DNA from: Chlorobiota bacterium
GTDB taxonomy: Bacteria; Bacteroidota; Bacteroidia; Bacteroidales; JAADGE01
DNA length: 10,047 nucleotides
Assembly (NCBI GenBank): GCA_013153575.1
Contig: JAADEE010000268.1
Location: forward strand, 1-10,047
Reading direction: 5' to 3'
Below are positions 6,921 through 10,047 of the stretch, in pieces. Each line of letters begins with the position of its first letter. Positions within the stretch are counted from its first letter, which is position 1. The notes below the pieces were generated by a model, which was not told the origin of the DNA, ran no database searches, and was given only the letters and a program-made list of their open reading frames with translations. The position numbers were made by a program, and so were the translations under genes.

Positions 6921-7394
6921 ATGAAAATTACGGATATTTTAGCACAAAGAGGAAAAACTTTATTTACTGTAAAAACTAATACAAGTGCTTTTGATGCAGT
7001 AAAAATAATGGATGAGAACAAAGTTGGAGCTGTAATAGTTCTTGATGAAAAAGACAAAGTTGCAGGAATACTCTCTGAAAGAGATGTTTTATACAAATGC
7101 TATAAAAGTGGAAAAAGACTTAAAGAACAAACAGTTAACAATTTAATGACTGATGTTGATGATATTCTAATTGGTAAAATGGATGATACGCCTAAAGAAC
7201 TAATGAATGTTATGCTATACAGGAGAATTAGGCACATTCCAATTATTGACGGTAATGAAATTGCAGGCATGTTAAGCGTTGAAGACATTTTAAAAATGAT
7301 GCTTGATAGTATTGAAAATGAAAGTCATCTTTTAAGACAACATATTAAAAACCCTATGGGAATTCATGATTTCAGTAGTCATTTAAAAAAATAA
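6921..7394 (+). CDS. Tandem CBS-domain protein
   Basis: A soluble protein of 157 residues made of a single CBS pair (Bateman module) with no attached enzyme or DNA-binding domain. CBS1 covers about 8-62, with VGAVIVLDEKDKVAGILSERD (35-55 region) as its mark; CBS2 covers about 74-130, with RHIPIIDGNEIAGMLSVED. A short helical tail (131-157) is rich in charged residues and His. CBS pairs commonly bind AMP, ATP, S-adenosylmethionine or NAD and act as energy sensors (family knowledge); the ligand here is unknown. It starts 13 bases after the fusion gene and is followed directly by a terminator, so it is the last gene of the operon. Regulation of the complex by adenylate or dinucleotide level is a reasonable guess. 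It is not IMP dehydrogenase, since the catalytic barrel is missing. Confidence 0.9.
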   Translation: MKITDILAQRGKTLFTVKTNTSAFDAVKIMDENKVGAVIVLDEKDKVAGILSERDVLYKCYKSGKRLKEQTVNNLMTDVDDILIGKMDDTPKELMNVMLYRRIRHIPIIDGNEIAGMLSVEDILKMMLDSIENESHLLRQHIKNPMGIHDFSSHLKK

Positions 7395-7416
7395 CACTAA
7401 TTCTACAAATCGACAG

Positions 7417-7450
7417 AAGCCCTTCTTGTTAAAAACAATTAGGGCTTTTT
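7417..7450 (+). terminator. Rho-independent terminator of the complex operon
   Basis: AAGCCCT (7417-7423) pairs perfectly with AGGGCTT (7441-7447). Inside it, TTGTT (7426-7430) pairs with AACAA (7434-7438) around a 3-base loop, with a small internal mismatch between the two stems. A T-run follows (through 7450). It starts 22 bases after the CBS gene stop and marks the end of the operon. Confidence 0.88.
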
Positions 7451-7567
7451 AATTTAACAACATAATTATAAAATAATAAAACACATAATTTATTCCTTCC
7501 TTATTTAACAAAGTAAAATCAAAAATTTACTATATCTTTAACTTTTTGAAAAAATAATTAAAAAAAA

Positions 7568-7597
7568 CTTGTAGAATAAAAAAAGATATAGACATTT
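7568..7597 (+). promoter_or_regulatory. Possible Bacteroidota-type promoter for the MarC-family gene
   Basis: The 220 bases between the operon terminator and the MarC-family gene hold no coding frame I can support. TTG (7568-7570), then 19 bases, then GACATTTG (7590-7597) fits the Bacteroidota pattern of TTG near -33 and TAnnTTTG near -7 with one mismatch. If real, the transcript would start near 7603 and leave a leader of nearly 70 bases. In DNA this A/T-rich chance matches are common, so this is tentative. Confidence 0.35.
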
Positions 7598-7614
7598 GCA
7601 CGTTTTTTAAAAGC

Positions 7615-7631
7615 AGCTTTTGTGAAAAAGC
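7615..7631 (+). other. Small hairpin in the leader of the MarC-family gene
   Basis: GCTTTTT (7615-7621) and AAAAAGC (7625-7631) form a perfect 7-bp stem with a 3-base loop, about 40 bases before the start codon. An upstream AAAAGC (7608-7613) could compete for the same arm. No T-run follows, so it is not a terminator. I know of no riboswitch of this form; a role in mRNA stability or none at all are both possible. Confidence 0.3.
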
Positions 7632-7670
7632 CAACAAACAACTAATTATCAATAAATTAACTTTTATGTC

Positions 7671-8252
7671 ATGACTATTAACATAGTAAATATATTTTCG
7701 GTTTTTATGGTTCTTTTTGCCGTTATCGATATTATTGGCTCAATACCAATAATCATTGATATGAAAAACAAAGGTAATCAAATAAATGCTTTTAAGGTTA
7801 CTTTAATATCATTCTTAATTCTTACACTTTTCCTTTTTGTAGGAGAAGCACTTCTTGGAATTTTTGGTGTTGATATTGCATCATTTGCAATTGCAGGTTC
7901 ATTTATCTTATTTTTTCTTGCATTAGAAATGGTTTTAAATATTGAAATATTCAAAAGTGGTGACAGTTCTGAAAATTCATCAATTGTGCCACTTGCATTC
8001 CCTATTATTGCGGGTGCAGGTTCAATAACAACACTTCTATCTTTAAGAGCTGTTTACACAGAACTTGAAATTATGATTGCATTATTTTTAAATATGGTTG
8101 TTGTTTTTGTAGTATTAAAAGTTACTAAATATATTGAAAAAATAATTGGAAAATCGGGTATTGCAATTTTAAGAAAAATATTCGGTATCATTCTTTTAGC
8201 AATTGCAATTAAACTTTTTTCTAAAAATTTCCCAAATTTAATGCCTCAATAA
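7671..8252 (+). CDS. MarC family (UPF0056) integral membrane protein
   Basis: A 193-residue membrane protein with about six hydrophobic helices, close to the family's usual 190-220. Family marks are the N-terminal DIIGSIPII (20-28) and the central VPLAFPIIAGAGSIT (106-120), which sits at the start of the second three-helix repeat. The function of MarC proteins is unknown; the early link of E. coli marC to multiple antibiotic resistance was not upheld, so no resistance role should be inferred. The ATG at 7671 opens directly into the first helix; an overlapping ATG at 7666 runs into a stop after one codon. The gene lies downstream of the operon terminator, so it is its own unit, possibly continuing into pgk 66 bases later. 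Confidence 0.9.
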   Translation: MTINIVNIFSVFMVLFAVIDIIGSIPIIIDMKNKGNQINAFKVTLISFLILTLFLFVGEALLGIFGVDIASFAIAGSFILFFLALEMVLNIEIFKSGDSSENSSIVPLAFPIIAGAGSITTLLSLRAVYTELEIMIALFLNMVVVFVVLKVTKYIEKIIGKSGIAILRKIFGIILLAIAIKLFSKNFPNLMPQ

Positions 8253-8258
8253 GCAAAA

Positions 8259-8284
8259 ACATAATTTGCATTATGAAATTATGT
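8259..8284 (+). other. A/T hairpin between MarC-family gene and pgk, possible weak terminator
   Basis: ACATAATTT (8259-8267) and AAATTATGT (8276-8284) are exact reverse complements with an 8-base loop. It is followed by TCTTAATTTT, a broken T-run. The stem has only one G/C pair, so it would be weak as a terminator; a role at the 5' end of the pgk message is also possible. Confidence 0.35.
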
Positions 8285-8318
8285 TCTTAATTTTACAAAA
8301 AATAAAATATTTTAAATT

Positions 8319-9503
8319 ATGAAGAATATAACAAACTTTGATTTTACAAATAAAAAAGCAATTGTTCGTGTAGATTTTAATGTTCCTTTAAACGATAAAT
8401 TTGAAGTTACAGATGATACAAGAATTGTTGCAGCACTTCCTACAATAAAAAAAATTGCTGAAACAGGTGCAGTAATTTTAATGTCGCATCTTGGAAGACC
8501 AAAAGGAAAAGATGAAAAATTTTCATTAAAACACATACTCCCAAAACTTTCAGAATTAGTTGGCAAAGAAGTAATGTTTGTAAATGATTGCATTGGTGAA
8601 GAAGTAAAAGAAAAAGTTGCATCATTAAAAAATGGAGACATTTTACTTCTTGAAAACTTAAGATTTTACCCTGAAGAAAAAAAAGGTGACAGAAACTTTG
8701 CTAAACAACTTGCTGAACTTGCTGATGTATATGTAAATGATGCTTTCGGAACTGCACACAGAGCACATGCATCAACTGCAATAATTGCTGATTTCTTCCC
8801 TGAAAACAAAATGTTTGGTTATGTTATTGAAGGTGAATTAGAAAGTTTACACAAAGTACTCGACGAACCTAAAAGACCTCTTACTGCAATACTTGGAGGT
8901 GCAAAAGTTTCTTCAAAAATTACAGTAATTGAAAAACTTCTTGAAAAAGTTGACAACCTAATTATTGCCGGAGGAATGACATATACTTTTGTTAAAGCAA
9001 GGGGTGGTAAAATAGGAACTTCACTTGTTGAAGATGATTATTTAGATATGGCAAATAACATTGTTAAAAAAGCAAAAGAGCTAAATGTTAATTTAATCCT
9101 TCCTGTTGATATTTTAAATGCCGATGATTTTGCACCTGATGCAAACACTCAAGTTACTCCTGTTGATGAAATTAAAGATGGTTGGATGGGACTTGATATA
9201 GGACCAAAAACAATTGAAATTTTCAAAAAAGTAATTACTGAATCGAAAACTGTAATTTGGAATGGTCCTACAGGAGTTTTTGAAATGGATAAATTCGCAA
9301 ACGGAACAATTCAAGTTGCAAATGCTTTAGTTGATGCAACTGAAAAAGGTTGTTTTACTTTAATTGGCGGAGGTGATTCTGTTGCAGCAATTAAAAAATA
9401 TAAACTTGAAAATAAAGTAAGTTATGTTTCAACAGGTGGAGGTGCTATGCTAGAGTTCCTCGAAGGAAAAGCATTACCGGGCATTGAAGCTATAAGAAAA
9501 TAA
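8319..9503 (+). CDS. pgk: Phosphoglycerate kinase
   Basis: Glycolytic and gluconeogenic enzyme that interconverts 1,3-bisphosphoglycerate + ADP and 3-phosphoglycerate + ATP in the cytoplasm. At 394 residues it has the standard length. Both lobes are complete: the substrate-binding N-terminal lobe has VRVDFNVPL (16-24), [18 protein letters not shown] and [15 protein letters not shown]; the nucleotide-binding C-terminal lobe has [36 protein letters not shown] (350-357) and [13 protein letters not shown]. No residue I recognise as catalytic is missing. The ATG at 8319 puts the family signature at its usual place near the N terminus. It is transcribed with or just after the MarC-family gene and closed by a strong terminator. 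Confidence 0.98.
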   Translation: MKNITNFDFTNKKAIVRVDFNVPLNDKFEVTDDTRIVAALPTIKKIAETGAVILMSHLGRPKGKDEKFSLKHILPKLSELVGKEVMFVNDCIGEEVKEKVASLKNGDILLLENLRFYPEEKKGDRNFAKQLAELADVYVNDAFGTAHRAHASTAIIADFFPENKMFGYVIEGELESLHKVLDEPKRPLTAILGGAKVSSKITVIEKLLEKVDNLIIAGGMTYTFVKARGGKIGTSLVEDDYLDMANNIVKKAKELNVNLILPVDILNADDFAPDANTQVTPVDEIKDGWMGLDIGPKTIEIFKKVITESKTVIWNGPTGVFEMDKFANGTIQVANALVDATEKGCFTLIGGGDSVAAIKKYKLENKVSYVSTGGGAMLEFLEGKALPGIEAIRK

Positions 9504-9510
9504 ACTCAAT

Positions 9511-9543
9511 TAATCCGATGGTTGTGCCATCGGATTATTTTTT
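9511..9543 (+). terminator. Rho-independent terminator of pgk
   Basis: TAATCCGATGG (9511-9521) and CCATCGGATTA (9527-9537) form a perfect 11-bp stem with loop TTGTG, followed by six T. It begins 8 bases after the pgk stop. It lies between convergent genes, but the opposite strand lacks a clear T-run after the stem, so it serves mainly the + strand. Confidence 0.95.
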
Positions 9544-9613
9544 ACTTCTCAAAAAAAAACTTTTTTATTACTGATATAGGATTTTTGAATTTAGAAACAT
9601 TACACTAAAATAT

Positions 9614-10047
9614 CTATAAATAAAAATCACTAGCTTTTTTTAACCTATTAGCAATTTTCTCTTTCAAAGATTTTGGGTTAATAATCTTCACCTTATCAGC
9701 ATAAGAAAGTAAAAGCATTTCAAATTCATAATTAGGAATAAGTTTAAGTCTAACAATTAATTCTCCTGTTTCAAGCAGATTATCTTTTTGGCTTGGGTGT
9801 AATGGTTTAGTTTGAATATACGAACTTTGCTCTTTTGAAAATAATAATTCAATATCTTCTACACTTTTGCTTTCTGGAACAGTAACACCAATAACATCAT
9901 AAAAGTAATCTTCCCAATCAATATTTGTTTCAATATATTTTTTAGTACTTTCTGATATATCTATAATTCTGTCCAAAGCAAGATTCCATGTTGGAATATT
10001 TAAGTCTTCATTTAAACCAAAAATAAACCACCTTTTATTATATTGTT
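9614..10047 (-). CDS. WYL-domain transcriptional regulator, C-terminal part
   Basis: The frame on the - strand is open to the right edge, so 143 C-terminal residues are visible and the N-terminal helix-turn-helix, expected in this family, lies outside the window. The first visible residues, QYNKRWFIFGLNEDLNIPTW, then NLALDRIIDIS, match the end of a WYL domain (usual form YNxRWYLxGxDE...LDRI), with Trp-Phe-Ile in place of Trp-Tyr-Leu. After it comes the C-terminal extension (WCX-like), including GELIVRLKLIPNYEFEMLLL and a basic helix at the end. WYL proteins bind nucleic acid or nucleotide ligands and control stress, DNA-damage or phage-defence genes; the target here cannot be told. It converges on pgk, with about 70 A/T-rich bases between them. 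A TTG at 9976 is internal, not the start. Confidence 0.85.
   Translation of the reverse strand, partial: QYNKRWFIFGLNEDLNIPTWNLALDRIIDISESTKKYIETNIDWEDYFYDVIGVTVPESKSVEDIELLFSKEQSSYIQTKPLHPSQKDNLLETGELIVRLKLIPNYEFEMLLLSYADKVKIINPKSLKEKIANRLKKASDFYL

Noticed and set aside
8312..8641. 109-residue open frame on the - strand over pgk
   Set aside because: It is the antisense of a clear, conserved gene, and has no motif of its own.
9544..9613. Terminator for the WYL gene on the - strand
   Set aside because: The stretch has A and T runs but no G/C-containing stem followed by a T-run in the - direction.

Overview
The window is A/T-rich bacterial DNA, most likely from an anaerobic member of the Bacteroidota or a close relative. 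The evidence is indirect: no start codon has a clear Shine-Dalgarno sequence (the bases before them are A/T-rich), one upstream region fits the Bacteroidota -33/-7 promoter pattern loosely, and the proteins look like that group. I could not confirm the taxonomy by search.

Bases 1-7394 hold the end of one long, same-strand operon. It encodes a membrane-bound complex of the energy-converting hydrogenase / complex I superfamily. The order is that of echABCDEF: an antiporter-like ion-pumping subunit (cut by the left edge), a NuoH-like membrane subunit, then NuoB-, NuoC- and NuoD-like peripheral subunits. The last subunit is a fusion of an EchF/NuoI-like 2x[4Fe-4S] ferredoxin with a complete GltD/NfnL-type FAD- and NAD(P)-binding oxidoreductase. 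A small protein with two CBS domains follows 13 bases later, and a strong terminator ends the unit at 7417-7450.

The complex does not look like a hydrogenase or a quinone reductase. In the NuoD/EchE-like subunit each CxxC pair that would bind Ni-Fe has become CxxE, and the His and Tyr used for quinone in complex I are absent. The NuoB-like subunit keeps only three of the four cysteines of cluster N2. Together with the fused flavoprotein, this suggests an ion-pumping ferredoxin:NAD(P)+ oxidoreductase, working in the role of Rnf but built on the Ech/complex I frame. Relatives are the Ehr ('energy-converting hydrogenase related') and Mbx/Mbs complexes. The fusion and the paired CxxE pattern are the most interesting points in the window.

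Bases 7451-9543 hold housekeeping genes: a MarC-family membrane protein and phosphoglycerate kinase (pgk), separated by 66 bases containing an A/T hairpin, with a perfect 11-bp-stem terminator after pgk. On the opposite strand, from 9614 to the right edge, is the C-terminal part of a WYL-domain transcriptional regulator converging on pgk. I saw no tRNA, rRNA, CRISPR array, insertion sequence or phage gene.
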